In this document: positions 1-8,785 of the stretch, piece after piece
Layout of the letters: each line of letters starts with the position of its first letter
Numbering within the stretch: position 1 is the first letter of the stretch
From: Roseomonas gilardii
GTDB taxonomy: Bacteria; Pseudomonadota; Alphaproteobacteria; Acetobacterales; Acetobacteraceae
Length of the DNA: 64,000 nt
Reading direction: 5' to 3'
Assembly: GCF_001941945.1 (NCBI RefSeq)
Contig: NZ_CP015584.1
Coordinates: 248,001 to 312,000, forward strand
Position numbers and translations under genes: made by a program
The notes under the pieces: model-generated
Seen by the model: the letters and a program-made list of their open reading frames with translations, nothing else
What the model was told of the DNA's origin: nothing
Database searches by the model: none

Positions 1-114
1 TGGTCATCGCCTCGCTCCGGCCATGGCGGAAGCGCATAGACCCTGCCGGGAGCGCCGATGGCATCCTGGCGCATCTCCGGAGCCGTTTTGCGAAGATGTC
101 ACGGACGTCCCATG

Positions 115-2367
115 TCAGAGGAGTTTATCCGGCGTGATCGGGAAGTGCCGCACGCGCTTTCCGGTCGCATGCCAGACAGCATTGGCGATCGCGCCGGCCG
201 ATCCGGTGATGCCGATCTCGCCGACACCCTTGATGCCGAGTGCATTGACATAGGGGTCATGCTCCTCGACCAGGATGGCCTCGATGGAAGCCACGTCGGC
301 ATTCACGGGCACGTGGTAGTCAGCCAGGTTGCTGTTCATGATGCGGCCGGTACGCCGGTCCATCTCCGCATGCTCGTGCAGGGCGAAGGACATGCCCCAT
401 ATCATGCCGCCGTAATACTGGCTCCGCACCATGCGGGGATTGACGATCGTGCCGGCCGCAAAGGCCCCCACCAACCGCGCGACGCGCACCTGCCCCAGTT
501 CCGGGTCCACCCTCACCTCGGCAAAGACCGCACCATGCGCGTGCATGGCATGGGCTTCCTGCGCCGTGGGGTCGGATGCACTGCTGCCGCGGCCTTCGAT
601 CTCGGAAAGTCCCGCGCGTCCGAGGATCTCCCCGAAACCTTCGCTGCGGCTCTCGTCGTCACGACGATGCAGCCGCCCGGCGCGGGCGATGACGCCGGCA
701 TTGCCCGCACCGAACAGGGGCGAGTGTTCGTCCCCCGTCGCCAGCGCCGCCAGCTTCGCGATCACGTCGGCTCCCGCGGCATGGATGGCGATACCGGCGG
801 TCGCGGTATGGGCGGACCCACCGGCGATGCCGGCATCCGGCAGCCTGGAATCGCCGGCGCGGAACTCCACGCGCTCCAGCGGCAGGCCGAGCCCATCGGC
901 GGCGATCTGTGCCAGGGCGGTCCAGGCGCCCTGGCCCATGTCATGCGCGCCGGTCTCCACCAGGCCGCCGCCATCCTGTCGCAGCACCGCGCGGGCATGT
1001 CCCTGGAACATCAGGGCCGGGAAAGTGGCCGTGCCGACACCCCAGCCCACCAGAAGCCCGGCCTCGTCCTGCATCTGCCGCGGCGCCAGGGGGCGGGATT
1101 TCCAGCCGAAGCGCTCCGCGCCCTGTGCGTAGCACTCACGCAGCGCCTTGGAGGAGAAGGGCTTCCCGGAGATCGGCTCCGCCTCCGCGTAGTTCTTCAG
1201 GCGGAACTCCAGCGGGTCCATGCCGCAGACCCAGGCCATCTCGTCGATGGCGCTTTCCAGCGCGATGCTGCCGGTGGCCTCGCCCGGTGCGCGCATGAAC
1301 AGCGGCGTACCGGTGTCCAGCCGCACCGCGTCATAGGTCGTGGCGATGGCCGGGCTGGCGTAGAGCGTGTGCGCGATATCGGCCGCTGGTTCGAAGAAGT
1401 CGTCGAACGTGGAAGAATAGGTCCGCGCATGATGGCTGATGGCCTGTAGCGCGCCGGCGTCGTCGGCACCCAGCCGCAAGGTCTGGCGGGTCGCGGCACG
1501 ATGGCCGACCGGGCCATACATGTGCTCCCGCCGCAGCACCAGCTTCACCGGGCGATCCACCAGCTTCGCGGCCAGGATGCCCAGCATCTGCGGCCCCGCC
1601 AGCAGGCCCTTGGAGCCGAAGCCGCCGCCCAGGAAGGGACTGCGGATATGGATATTCTCCGCCGGGATGCCGAGCAGTTCCGCCGCGCGCATCTGCGCCA
1701 TGGCCAGGCCCTGGCTGGGCGTGTCGATCAGCAGCCGGTCGCCGTCCCAGGACGCCACGATCGCGTGCGGCTCCATCGCGTTGTGGAACTGCGCAGGGGT
1801 GTCGTAGGTGGCCTCCACCCGTCGCGCCGCGCCCATCAGGCCGGCTTCCACATCGCCCTTGCGGACGTCCGGCGGATTGCCGACCCCGACCGCCTTCGGC
1901 ACGAAGCTCTCTTCCGCGTCCAGCGACATGCGCGGCGCCTGGGCCTCATAGCGTGGCGCCAGCAGGCGCGCACCCTCGGCCGCCGCTTCCAGCGTTTCGC
2001 CGATCACCACGGCAATGGGCTGGTTGGCATAGCGGACACGGTCGTCCTGCAGCAGATCCAGGCGGAACGTGAAGGGGTTGGTCTTCTCGTCCGGATCGGC
2101 CGCCAGCGCCGGGCGGTTGCCGGGCGTCATGACCTCGACCACGCCGGGATGCGCCTTGGCCGCCATGACATCCAGCGCCACGACACGCCCACGCGCGATG
2201 CTGCTGACGGCCATCACCGCATGCAGCATGCCTTCCGGGTTGTTATCCGCGGCATAGCGCGCCGCGCCCGTGACCTTCAGGATGCCGTCCCGCCGGGTCA
2301 GCGGCTGGCCGATGCTGGAACCCTGCCGGAGATGGACCGGCGCCTGGGTAACGGCGATGTCACGCAT
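115..2367 (-). CDS. paoC: Molybdopterin-binding catalytic subunit of PaoABC-type aldehyde oxidoreductase
   Basis: Catalytic subunit of a xanthine-oxidase-family enzyme that hydroxylates aldehydes or N-heterocycles at a molybdenum centre, passing electrons to the FeS and FAD subunits encoded just upstream. The 750-residue protein has the usual aldehyde oxidase a/b hammerhead near the N-terminus (LTRRDGILKVTGAARYAAD) followed by the Mo-binding halves. The catalytic glutamate lies in the C-terminal GVGEIGITG motif. Length is close to E. coli PaoC (about 730). The frame stays open far upstream, but the start at MRDIAVTQ overlaps the FAD-subunit stop by 8 bp, as expected for a coupled operon; the upstream extension is an arginine/proline-rich shadow. 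Substrate cannot be read from sequence; PaoC is preferred over XdhB because of the partner FAD subunit. Confidence 0.88.
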   Translation of the reverse strand: MRDIAVTQAPVHLRQGSSIGQPLTRRDGILKVTGAARYAADNNPEGMLHAVMAVSSIARGRVVALDVMAAKAHPGVVEVMTPGNRPALAADPDEKTNPFTFRLDLLQDDRVRYANQPIAVVIGETLEAAAEGARLLAPRYEAQAPRMSLDAEESFVPKAVGVGNPPDVRKGDVEAGLMGAARRVEATYDTPAQFHNAMEPHAIVASWDGDRLLIDTPSQGLAMAQMRAAELLGIPAENIHIRSPFLGGGFGSKGLLAGPQMLGILAAKLVDRPVKLVLRREHMYGPVGHRAATRQTLRLGADDAGALQAISHHARTYSSTFDDFFEPAADIAHTLYASPAIATTYDAVRLDTGTPLFMRAPGEATGSIALESAIDEMAWVCGMDPLEFRLKNYAEAEPISGKPFSSKALRECYAQGAERFGWKSRPLAPRQMQDEAGLLVGWGVGTATFPALMFQGHARAVLRQDGGGLVETGAHDMGQGAWTALAQIAADGLGLPLERVEFRAGDSRLPDAGIAGGSAHTATAGIAIHAAGADVIAKLAALATGDEHSPLFGAGNAGVIARAGRLHRRDDESRSEGFGEILGRAGLSEIEGRGSSASDPTAQEAHAMHAHGAVFAEVRVDPELGQVRVARLVGAFAAGTIVNPRMVRSQYYGGMIWGMSFALHEHAEMDRRTGRIMNSNLADYHVPVNADVASIEAILVEEHDPYVNALGIKGVGEIGITGSAGAIANAVWHATGKRVRHFPITPDKLL

Positions 2368-3418
2368 GCAGCGGCACTCCGGCCGGGTGGGACAAGGGGG
2401 AAGCCGGCAGCGGGGGCAGGCGCTCGGGCGTGCCGGCCGCGGCCAGCAACAGGGCGCGGGCGGCGATGCGCCGGGCCAGTTCGATCTTGAAGCCGTTCCC
2501 GCCCGACGGGGCTGCGCCCTCCAGGGCCAGCGCGGCCGCCCGGTGGAAGGCTTCGGCACCCGGTGCCGCACCGGCCAGCGATTGTTCCGCCGCATGGGCG
2601 CGCCAGGGCTTCAGCGCCACGGCACCCAGCGCCAGCCGTGCCTCGGCGATCACGCCGCCCTCGATGCGCAGCGCGGCCGCTGCCGATACCACGGCGAAGG
2701 CATAGGAGGTGCGTTCCCGCAGCTTGATATAGCGGCTGTGGCTGGCGAAGCCCGCCGCGTCCGCCGGCAGGCGGATGGCGGTCACCAGCTCGCCCGGCCG
2801 CAGCACCGTCTCGCGCTGCGGCGTGTCGCCGGGCAACAGGTGGAACTTCTCCAGCGGCACGTCCTGCACACCGGACACACCGGCGATCTCCACCACCGCG
2901 CCCATCGCGGCCAGGGGCACGCAGAAGTCGGACGGGTTCGTGGCGATGCAGCTATCGCTCCAGCCCAGCACGGCGTGAAGCCGGTTCTCGCCGCCGCGCG
3001 CGTCGCAGCCGCTGCCAGGATGGCGTTTGTTGCAGGTGCTGGCGAGGTCGTAGAAATAGGCGCAGCGCGTGCGCTGCAGCAGGTTGCCGCCCACCGTCGC
3101 CGCGTTGCGAAGCTGCGCCGATGCGCCGGACAGCAGGGCCTCCGCCACGGCGGGATAGGCACGTGCAAAGGCACGGTCATGCGCCAGGGCGGCGTTGCGC
3201 ACCAGCGCACCGATGCGGAGGCCGCCATCGGCGGTGGCCTCGATGCGGTCCAGATCCGGCAGGCGGGTGATGTCCACCACCCGGTCCGGGACGCTGACGC
3301 CGCCCTTCATCAGGTCCAGCAGGTTGGTCCCGGCCGCCAGGATCGCCGTACCGGGCACGGCGCCAGCGGCCACCGCTTCCGCGACGCTTCCGGCGCGGAT
3401 GTAGTCGAAGGACTTCAT
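2360..3418 (-). CDS. paoB: FAD subunit with [4Fe-4S] motif, PaoB-type
   Basis: FAD-binding middle subunit (352 aa) of the Mo oxidoreductase. The FAD_binding_5 fold is indicated by AAGTNLLDLMKGG near residue 30 and ATVGGNLLQRTRC about residue 110. After that comes CNKRHPGSGC and a further cysteine in SDSCIATNPSD. This cysteine set is the insertion that binds a [4Fe-4S] cluster in E. coli PaoB and 4-hydroxybenzoyl-CoA reductase beta, and is absent from ordinary xanthine dehydrogenase FAD subunits. Gene order FeS-FAD-Mo, with a 4-bp overlap to the FeS gene and an 8-bp overlap to the Mo gene, indicates one transcript. The cluster assignment comes from motif similarity, not from experiment. Confidence 0.87.
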   Translation of the reverse strand: MKSFDYIRAGSVAEAVAAGAVPGTAILAAGTNLLDLMKGGVSVPDRVVDITRLPDLDRIEATADGGLRIGALVRNAALAHDRAFARAYPAVAEALLSGASAQLRNAATVGGNLLQRTRCAYFYDLASTCNKRHPGSGCDARGGENRLHAVLGWSDSCIATNPSDFCVPLAAMGAVVEIAGVSGVQDVPLEKFHLLPGDTPQRETVLRPGELVTAIRLPADAAGFASHSRYIKLRERTSYAFAVVSAAAALRIEGGVIAEARLALGAVALKPWRAHAAEQSLAGAAPGAEAFHRAAALALEGAAPSGGNGFKIELARRIAARALLLAAAGTPERLPPLPASPLSHPAGVPLHA

Positions 3419-3912
3419 GCCGCCTCACTCCGGGATGGGGCGTCCATGCGCGCCTGGGCGTCCAGCACGGCGGCGGCGATGCCGGCATAGGCTCCACAGC
3501 GGCACAGGTTGCCGCTCATGGCCTCCTTCACCCGCTCCGGGTCGTTGCCGGCCTGGGCTTCCTGGATCAGGCCGATGGCACTCATGATCTGCCCCGGCGT
3601 GCAGAAGCCGCACTGGAAGGCGTCATGCTCGATGAAGGCAGCCTGGACCGGGTGCAGGACATCCCCCTGCGCCACGCCCTCGATGGTCTGGACGGTGCTG
3701 CCGTCACAGCTCGCGGCCAGGGCTAGGCAGGCGTTGATGCGCTGGCCGTCCAGCAGGACAGTGCAGGCGCCGCACTGTCCTCGATCACAGCCTTTCTTGG
3801 TACCGGTAAGGTGCAGCCGTTCGCGCAGCAGGTCCAGCAGGGTGACGCGGGGGTCATCCAGCTCGATGCGGCGAGGCGTGCCATTGATGGTCATGGACAA
3901 GGACAGACGCAT
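3415..3912 (-). CDS. paoA: 2Fe-2S subunit of PaoABC-type oxidoreductase
   Basis: Small electron-transfer subunit with two [2Fe-2S] clusters. With the start at MRLSLSMTING (165 aa), plant-type ferredoxin cysteines are C42, C47, C50 and C62 (GCDRGQCGACTV...NAC). The helical domain carries QCGFCTPGQI and NLCRCGAY. The frame continues to 4053, but 3912 is preferred because a GGAGG lies 5 bases upstream and the family fold begins there. E. coli PaoA has a Tat signal; neither start here gives a recognisable one, so this complex is probably cytoplasmic. First gene of the operon, divergent from a TetR regulator. Confidence 0.88.
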   Translation of the reverse strand: MRLSLSMTINGTPRRIELDDPRVTLLDLLRERLHLTGTKKGCDRGQCGACTVLLDGQRINACLALAASCDGSTVQTIEGVAQGDVLHPVQAAFIEHDAFQCGFCTPGQIMSAIGLIQEAQAGNDPERVKEAMSGNLCRCGAYAGIAAAVLDAQARMDAPSRSEAA

Positions 3913-4102
3913 GCGGGCCTCCGACGAGGACTGTGGCACGGACAGGTTCAGGGCAGACGAAGACGTCCGGACTTGCTGACGCACTTCGTCCGGATCAGGG
4001 AAGATTGAGTTCCGCCGGCTTTTGTCGCAGCGTCGGCGCAGGATCTGAGACATTTATACGGAGGGTCCCTCCGCTTATCAAGGGGTGGAGGGCAGGCGCA
4101 GG

Positions 4103-4735
4103 ATGGTGGTTGATCAACTTGCAAGGAGGGCGCGAAAGCCCCGGGCCGATGCGGCACGCAACCGCGAACGCCTGCTGGAAGCGGCGAGCGAGGTCTTCAA
4201 CCTGGGCAGGGCCGACGCCAGCCTGGAAGCGGTAGCCAGACAGGCAGGCGTCGGTATCGGCACGCTGTACCGGCATTTCCCGACGCGCGAGGCCTTGTTC
4301 GAGGCGGTCTACCGCCGCGAGGTGCAACAGCTTGTCATCCTGGCGGAGCAGTTGCAGGAAGACCCCTCCCCCCTCCATGCGGTGCGGCGCTGGGTGCATG
4401 CGCTGGTGGGCTTCATCGCGATCAAGAAAGGCATGTCGTCAGCACTGGCCGTCGTGGCGCAGAGCTCCTCCGAGCTGGCGCAGTGCATGCTGGAGCAGAT
4501 GGTGCAGGCACTTGACAGCCTGTTGCGGCGCGCTGCGGCCGAGCGGCAGACCCGAAGCGATGTCGGCGCCGAGGACATCCTGCGGGCGCTGGTCGGGATC
4601 TGCTACATGCAGGATGGGCCGGACTGGCAGCCCAAGGTCCTACGCCTGGCCGATGTGTTCCTGGATGGGCTGCGGCAGGGCGGCCAGGACCGCTTTCAGC
4701 GGCAGGGCAGCGCCCTGTCCACCCAACTCCAATAG
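4103..4735 (+). CDS. TetR/AcrR-family transcriptional regulator
   Basis: 210-residue repressor-type protein. The N-terminal helix-turn-helix reads ILDAA-like RERLLEAASEVF, then ASLEAVARQAGVGIGTLYRHFPTREALF, the canonical TetR recognition helix, at about residues 20-70. The rest is a helical ligand-binding domain resembling the SbtR/TetR_C_11 type. The frame permits a GTG at 4085, but the ATG at 4103 has GGAGG at 4087-4091 upstream. It is divergent from the paoABC operon with about 190 bp between starts, so it probably controls that operon and itself; ligand unknown, possibly the aldehyde substrate. Confidence 0.85.
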   Translation: MVVDQLARRARKPRADAARNRERLLEAASEVFNLGRADASLEAVARQAGVGIGTLYRHFPTREALFEAVYRREVQQLVILAEQLQEDPSPLHAVRRWVHALVGFIAIKKGMSSALAVVAQSSSELAQCMLEQMVQALDSLLRRAAAERQTRSDVGAEDILRALVGICYMQDGPDWQPKVLRLADVFLDGLRQGGQDRFQRQGSALSTQLQ

Positions 4736-4759
4736 GCTCCCGCGCGAGAAGACCACGCT

Positions 4760-5188
4760 CTAGCCTCGGCGCCGGGAGCGGCGGCCTGCCGGGCGCTTGG
4801 TCCGTGCCTTGGGCGGCACTTTCTTGCCCGGTGCCATGGAAACGGGCTCGGCGGCGGGGATACCGTCCGTCCCGACATAGCGCTGAAGCGTCGCGTCAGC
4901 GGCAAGATGCGGATAGGTTTTCGCGCCTTTCGGCCATGTCCTCGCGAAGGCGGCCACTTCGGCGTGATCGTATCTGCGGATGGTCTGAACGAGGACGTAG
5001 GCCGCCTGCGCCGGCCTCAGCCGTTGCTGGCGCAGCAGGTGAAGATGCCACTCGCGGGCACGCAGAGGACACCAGTCCACCAGGGCCTCCTGCAAGGCTC
5101 GGCGCACCTCGACCGGCAGTTCCTCATAGGCGCGGTAAGGGTCGCCCTTGAGCTGGCTGTAGGGCTTGGCGGCCATGCTGTTGTCCAT
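4760..5188 (-). CDS. Small conserved hypothetical protein (DUF6525-like) with basic tail
   Basis: 142-residue protein with no signal peptide or membrane segment. The core (about residues 20-90) includes YEELPVEVRRALQEALVDWC and a helical stretch, reminiscent of the small alphaproteobacterial DUF6525 family; that match is from memory and tentative. The last 30 residues are strongly basic (KKVPPKARTKRPAGRRSRRRG), suggesting contact with nucleic acid or another polyanion. It converges on the TetR gene with 24 bp between the stops. Function unknown. Confidence 0.6.
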   Translation of the reverse strand: MDNSMAAKPYSQLKGDPYRAYEELPVEVRRALQEALVDWCPLRAREWHLHLLRQQRLRPAQAAYVLVQTIRRYDHAEVAAFARTWPKGAKTYPHLAADATLQRYVGTDGIPAAEPVSMAPGKKVPPKARTKRPAGRRSRRRG

Positions 5189-5322
5189 GGCCGCCTTCTA
5201 CCGGAGGGAAGGCCGCCGGAGAACCGCGACGCCAGCAGGTCTGGCCTCCCTGGCGAATGGCAGCACCTCGTCCACTCCACGACTGGCACCCCCGGCTTGC
5301 CCCCCTTCGGGGCCAACCCGTG

Positions 5323-6138
5323 TCAGGGGGAGTGATCCGGCGTCACGGTGGCAAGCCGCCGCAAACGTCCGGACAGGGAAGTCGCCCCATCCAGCAACAG
5401 GTTGATGTCATTGGCCGCCAGGATCAGCCGTGCCCCAAGGGACACCCCGTGCGATGCCAGCAGGGCTTCCGGCAGGCCGATCACGCCGAACACCTTGCCC
5501 GCGGACTGCGTGGCCCTCGCGATCCGGGTGAAGGCGGCATGGACATCCGGATGCTCCAATGCCCCCGGCCGCCCGAGATCCGTGGCCAGGTCATTGGCGC
5601 CGATCATGACGGCATCGATCCCCGGCACGGCGGCGATCGCCTCGATCTCCGACAGTCCGGCCACGCTCTCGACCATGGCGACCAGCGAGGTCCGGGCCTC
5701 GGCACGCGACATCATCTCCGGCACCGGCGGCATGTCGAAGCCGAAGCTGGGCAAGGGGCCGGGCACGGACCGCCGCCCATGGGGCGGGAAGCGACAGGCC
5801 TCCACGATCCTCCGCGCCTGGGCGGCGCTGTCCACATGCGGCACCACCAGCCCCTCGGCGCCGATATCCAGCATCCGTGCCAGATCGGGCACGTCCGGTC
5901 CCAGGGTCCGGATCAGCGCCGGCAGGCCGGCCAGTTGGGCCGCCACCGCCATGCGGCTGGCCTCCGCGAGGTCGATCGGCGCATGCTCCGTGTCGATCAG
6001 CAGCCAGTCGAAGCCGGCGCTGCGCGTGACGAGCACGATCTCCGGCCCGCGCAGCACGCAGGCCGCCAGGCCCAGCATGGAGCGCCCCTGGCGCAAGGCC
6101 TCGCGCAGCGACAAGGCAGGTTCCGGATTTCCGGACAT
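5323..6138 (-). CDS. HpcH/HpaI-family aldolase
   Basis: Class II (metal-dependent) pyruvate aldolase of the HpcH/HpaI fold, 271 aa, which cleaves 2-keto-4-hydroxy acids to pyruvate (or oxaloacetate) plus an aldehyde. Visible motifs: FDWLLIDTEHAP (catalytic-region Asp/Glu/His), LVVPHVDSAAQA, and metal-site segments VAMVES and IDAVMIGANDLATDLG. The start at MSGNPEPALS is chosen because it falls 4 bases after the stop of the upstream deacetylase gene; the longer frame overlaps that gene. Last gene of the long LacI-headed operon, so it probably supplies a terminal retro-aldol step. Confidence 0.85.
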   Translation of the reverse strand: MSGNPEPALSLREALRQGRSMLGLAACVLRGPEIVLVTRSAGFDWLLIDTEHAPIDLAEASRMAVAAQLAGLPALIRTLGPDVPDLARMLDIGAEGLVVPHVDSAAQARRIVEACRFPPHGRRSVPGPLPSFGFDMPPVPEMMSRAEARTSLVAMVESVAGLSEIEAIAAVPGIDAVMIGANDLATDLGRPGALEHPDVHAAFTRIARATQSAGKVFGVIGLPEALLASHGVSLGARLILAANDINLLLDGATSLSGRLRRLATVTPDHSP

Positions 6139-6142
6139 GGTT

Positions 6143-7060
6143 TCAGGCCCCGGGGTAAGGATGGGTGCTGGCCCAGTGCCGGGCGATCGCGGCGCGCGGG
6201 GCGATCCAGGCGGCATCGCCCGCGGCCAGGACATGGTCGAGGAAGCGCTCCAGCCCCGGCGCCCGGGCGGCGTGGCCGATCATGCGCATGTGCAGGCCGA
6301 CCGACATCATCTTCGGCGCCCCGGCCTCCCCCTCCCGGCGCAGCAGGTCGAAGCCGTCGCAAAGGAACTCCGCCCAGGCCCTGGGGCTCGCCAGCGCGCC
6401 CTGCATCTTGCTGTCGTTGGTGGCCAGGGAATAGGGCACGACCAGATGCCCTCTGCCGTCCACGGTGGTCCAGAAGGGCAGGTCATCGGCGTAGCTGTCG
6501 CTGTCGTACAGGAAGCCGCCGTGTTCGGCCACGAGACGCCGGGTGTTCTCCGATGGGCTGTAGCGGCAGTACCAGCCCTCCGGCCGGTGGCCGAGCGTCT
6601 GTTCCAGCGACGCGACCGCGCGCGCGATACGCTCGCGCTCCACCGCCTCGGTCAGATGGAAATGGTTCTCCCAGCGCCAGCCATGGCAGCAGATGTCGAG
6701 CCCCGCCTCGCGGATGGCCCGCGCCGCCTCGGGGTTGCGCTCCAGCGCCAGGGCGCAGGCGAAGATGGTGGGCTTCACGCCGCGTTCCGCGAAGATCCGC
6801 ATCAACCGCCAGAAGCCGGCGCGGCTGCCATACTCGAACATGCCCTCGGCGGCGAGGTCACGGCCCTGGATGCCCCGCCCCGGTCCGCTGGCATCGGAAA
6901 CGCCGGTCTCCGTCGCGCCGTCCCCGTCCCCGATGGAAGGCTCCGAGCCTTCCTCGTAGTTGATCACGAAGTTCACCGCCACCCGGGCGCCTCCGGGCCA
7001 GCGCGGGCCCGGCGTCCGGGCGCCATAGCCCACGAAGTCCCGTTCCACCTGATAGGCCAT
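6143..7060 (-). CDS. PuuE-like polysaccharide-deacetylase-family hydrolase
   Basis: 305-residue protein of the polysaccharide deacetylase superfamily, closest in layout to PuuE-type allantoinases, which open a cyclic ureide. It begins with FVGYGARTPGPRWPGGARVA, then VNFVINYEEGSE and EYGSRAGFWRLMRIF, all typical of PuuE, with CCHGWRWENHFHL and GWYCRYSPSENT in the active-site region. The start at 7060 has GAGAGG just upstream; a longer frame to 7177 has no such signal. Because its neighbours handle CoA esters and aldols rather than purines, the substrate may be another cyclic amide or imide. Confidence 0.8.
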   Translation of the reverse strand: MAYQVERDFVGYGARTPGPRWPGGARVAVNFVINYEEGSEPSIGDGDGATETGVSDASGPGRGIQGRDLAAEGMFEYGSRAGFWRLMRIFAERGVKPTIFACALALERNPEAARAIREAGLDICCHGWRWENHFHLTEAVERERIARAVASLEQTLGHRPEGWYCRYSPSENTRRLVAEHGGFLYDSDSYADDLPFWTTVDGRGHLVVPYSLATNDSKMQGALASPRAWAEFLCDGFDLLRREGEAGAPKMMSVGLHMRMIGHAARAPGLERFLDHVLAAGDAAWIAPRAAIARHWASTHPYPGA

Positions 7061-7112
7061 CGTCGATCCTCTCGCCACGAAGGCGGCGCGAAGGCCACCC
7101 GGAAGAAGGTGC

Positions 7113-7832
7113 TCAGGTCGCTTCCGCCGGCCTGGGCAGGACGGGCTGCCCCTTGCCGGTGACGGCGGTTTCGGCATAGCCGCGGCCGTAATGGGCTTCC
7201 AGCCGGACCTGCACGAGGTTCCACAGCGTGGTCAGCACAAGGTAGTACACGGCCGCCACGCAGTAGAGCTCCAGCACCTCGAATCTCTCCTGCATCAGCA
7301 CCTGGCTGCGCCGCATCAGCTCCTCCAGCGAGATGACCGAGGCCAGCGAGGTCGCCTTCAGCAACCCGTTCAGGGAATTGCCCAGCGGCGGGATGATCAG
7401 CCGCGCCACCTGCGGCATCTGCACTAGGCGCAGCGTCTGCCAGACCGAAAGGCCGAGCGCCTTGGCGGCCTCCACCTGGCCCTTGGCCACGCCCTTGAAG
7501 CCGCCCCGGATGGTCTCCGACAGATAGGCCGCCTCGTTCAGGCTCAGCGCCAGCAGCGCCGACGGCAGGACACCGAGCTTGATCCCGACCTGCGGCAGGC
7601 CGGTATAGATCAGCACGAGTTGCACCAGCAGCGGCGTGCCGCGGAAGATCCAGATATAGAAACGCGCGAAGCCCGTCAGCGCCAGGTTCTGCGACATGCG
7701 CATCAGGGCCAGCGCCGTGCCGAGGATCAGGCCGACGATCATCGTGGCGATGGTCAGTCCCACCGTGACCAGCACGCCCTGCAACAGATAGGCATTGGTC
7801 AGGTAGGACAGGAAAGCGTGGACGTCGAACAT
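7113..7832 (-). CDS. Polar amino-acid-type ABC transporter permease
   Basis: 239-residue inner-membrane permease of the His/Glu/Gln family with about five membrane spans. The N-terminal helix is LLQGVLVTVGLTIATMIVG. The EAA coupling loop is EAAKALGLSVWQTLRLVQMP, where an ATPase would dock. It sits 20 bp downstream of the binding-protein gene and shares its transcript. No ATPase gene is found in the operon, so a shared ATPase encoded elsewhere would be needed. Confidence 0.88.
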   Translation of the reverse strand: MFDVHAFLSYLTNAYLLQGVLVTVGLTIATMIVGLILGTALALMRMSQNLALTGFARFYIWIFRGTPLLVQLVLIYTGLPQVGIKLGVLPSALLALSLNEAAYLSETIRGGFKGVAKGQVEAAKALGLSVWQTLRLVQMPQVARLIIPPLGNSLNGLLKATSLASVISLEELMRRSQVLMQERFEVLELYCVAAVYYLVLTTLWNLVQVRLEAHYGRGYAETAVTGKGQPVLPRPAEAT

Positions 7833-7852
7833 CGGCCGGATCCTCCTGCGTC

Positions 7853-8689
7853 TCAGTTCGGGCCGGGGCCGCGGATGGCGAAGCGCGCGTCGGCGAGACG
7901 CGTCATGCCGAACTTGTCGAACAGCCGGTCATAGGTGCCATCGGCCTTCAGCTCGTTCAGCGCCTGCGCCGCCGCATCGGCCACGGCGCGGTTGCGGAAG
8001 GCGAAGGTGATGTCCGTCCCGAACAGCCCATGCAGCCAGATCTTCGCCACCTTCTTCTGCACGAAGTCGTTGGCCGTCTCGTCGATGTTGATCGCCGCCT
8101 CCAACTGCCCGGCGCGCAGCGCGGCCACCGTTTCGCTGGCGGTGGAGAAGGTGCGGAAGTCGATCGGCTTCAGCCCGCGCGCCACCATCTCGGCATTGAC
8201 CTCGCGCGACTTGCGCTCCTGGTAGGTCGCGCTCTCGATGCCCACCACATGGCCGGCGAGATCGTCGAACTTCGTGATCTCGAACTTGCTGCCCGGCAGG
8301 GTGTAGACGCTGATCGCCTGCTGGGCATAGGGCACCATGTAGAACAGCTTCGAGCGCTCCTCCGTCCAGAACAGGCCGGTGTTGATCGTGTCGAAGCGGT
8401 TGGCGCGCAGGCCGGGGATCATCGGCGGGAAATCCATGCGCAGGAACACCGGCTCCAGGCACATCTTCGCCGCCATGGCCTTCGCCAGTTCGACATTGAG
8501 CCCCTGAAGCTCGCCCTTGCTGTCCACGAACTGCTGCGGCGGCAGGGTCGGATTGATCGCCATCTGCCACTTACCCGCTTCCAGCAGATCCGTGGCACCA
8601 AGCCTGGCCTGACAGTTCTGGGCCTGGGCCGCGCCGCCGAGCAGGAGCGCGCCGGCCAGGCCGAGGAGGAAACGTCTCGTTCGCATCAT
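7853..8689 (-). CDS. Amino-acid-type ABC transporter substrate-binding protein
   Basis: Periplasmic SBP_bac_3 protein, 278 aa, with a signal peptide (MMRTRRFLLGLAGALLLGGAAQA, cut after AQA). The mature part has the two-lobed binding fold: INPTLPPQQFVDSKGELQG, RMDFPPMIPGLRANRFD, FWTEERSKLFYMVPYA. A GTG at 8704 is possible, but ATG 8689/8686 follows a purine-rich stretch and gives a normal signal peptide. It is clearly paralogous to the protein at 16112-16987. Ligand unknown; the operon suggests a carboxylate or cyclic amide rather than a standard amino acid. Confidence 0.87.
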   Translation of the reverse strand: MMRTRRFLLGLAGALLLGGAAQAQNCQARLGATDLLEAGKWQMAINPTLPPQQFVDSKGELQGLNVELAKAMAAKMCLEPVFLRMDFPPMIPGLRANRFDTINTGLFWTEERSKLFYMVPYAQQAISVYTLPGSKFEITKFDDLAGHVVGIESATYQERKSREVNAEMVARGLKPIDFRTFSTASETVAALRAGQLEAAINIDETANDFVQKKVAKIWLHGLFGTDITFAFRNRAVADAAAQALNELKADGTYDRLFDKFGMTRLADARFAIRGPGPN

Positions 8690-8785
8690 GGGATGTTCCG
8701 TCACAGGAGTTGCAGGCCCGGCCAGGAAGCGTCGGCCGTCACTTCGAAACGGAGAACGACAAGTATGCCGAGCAAGAAGCGTGCC

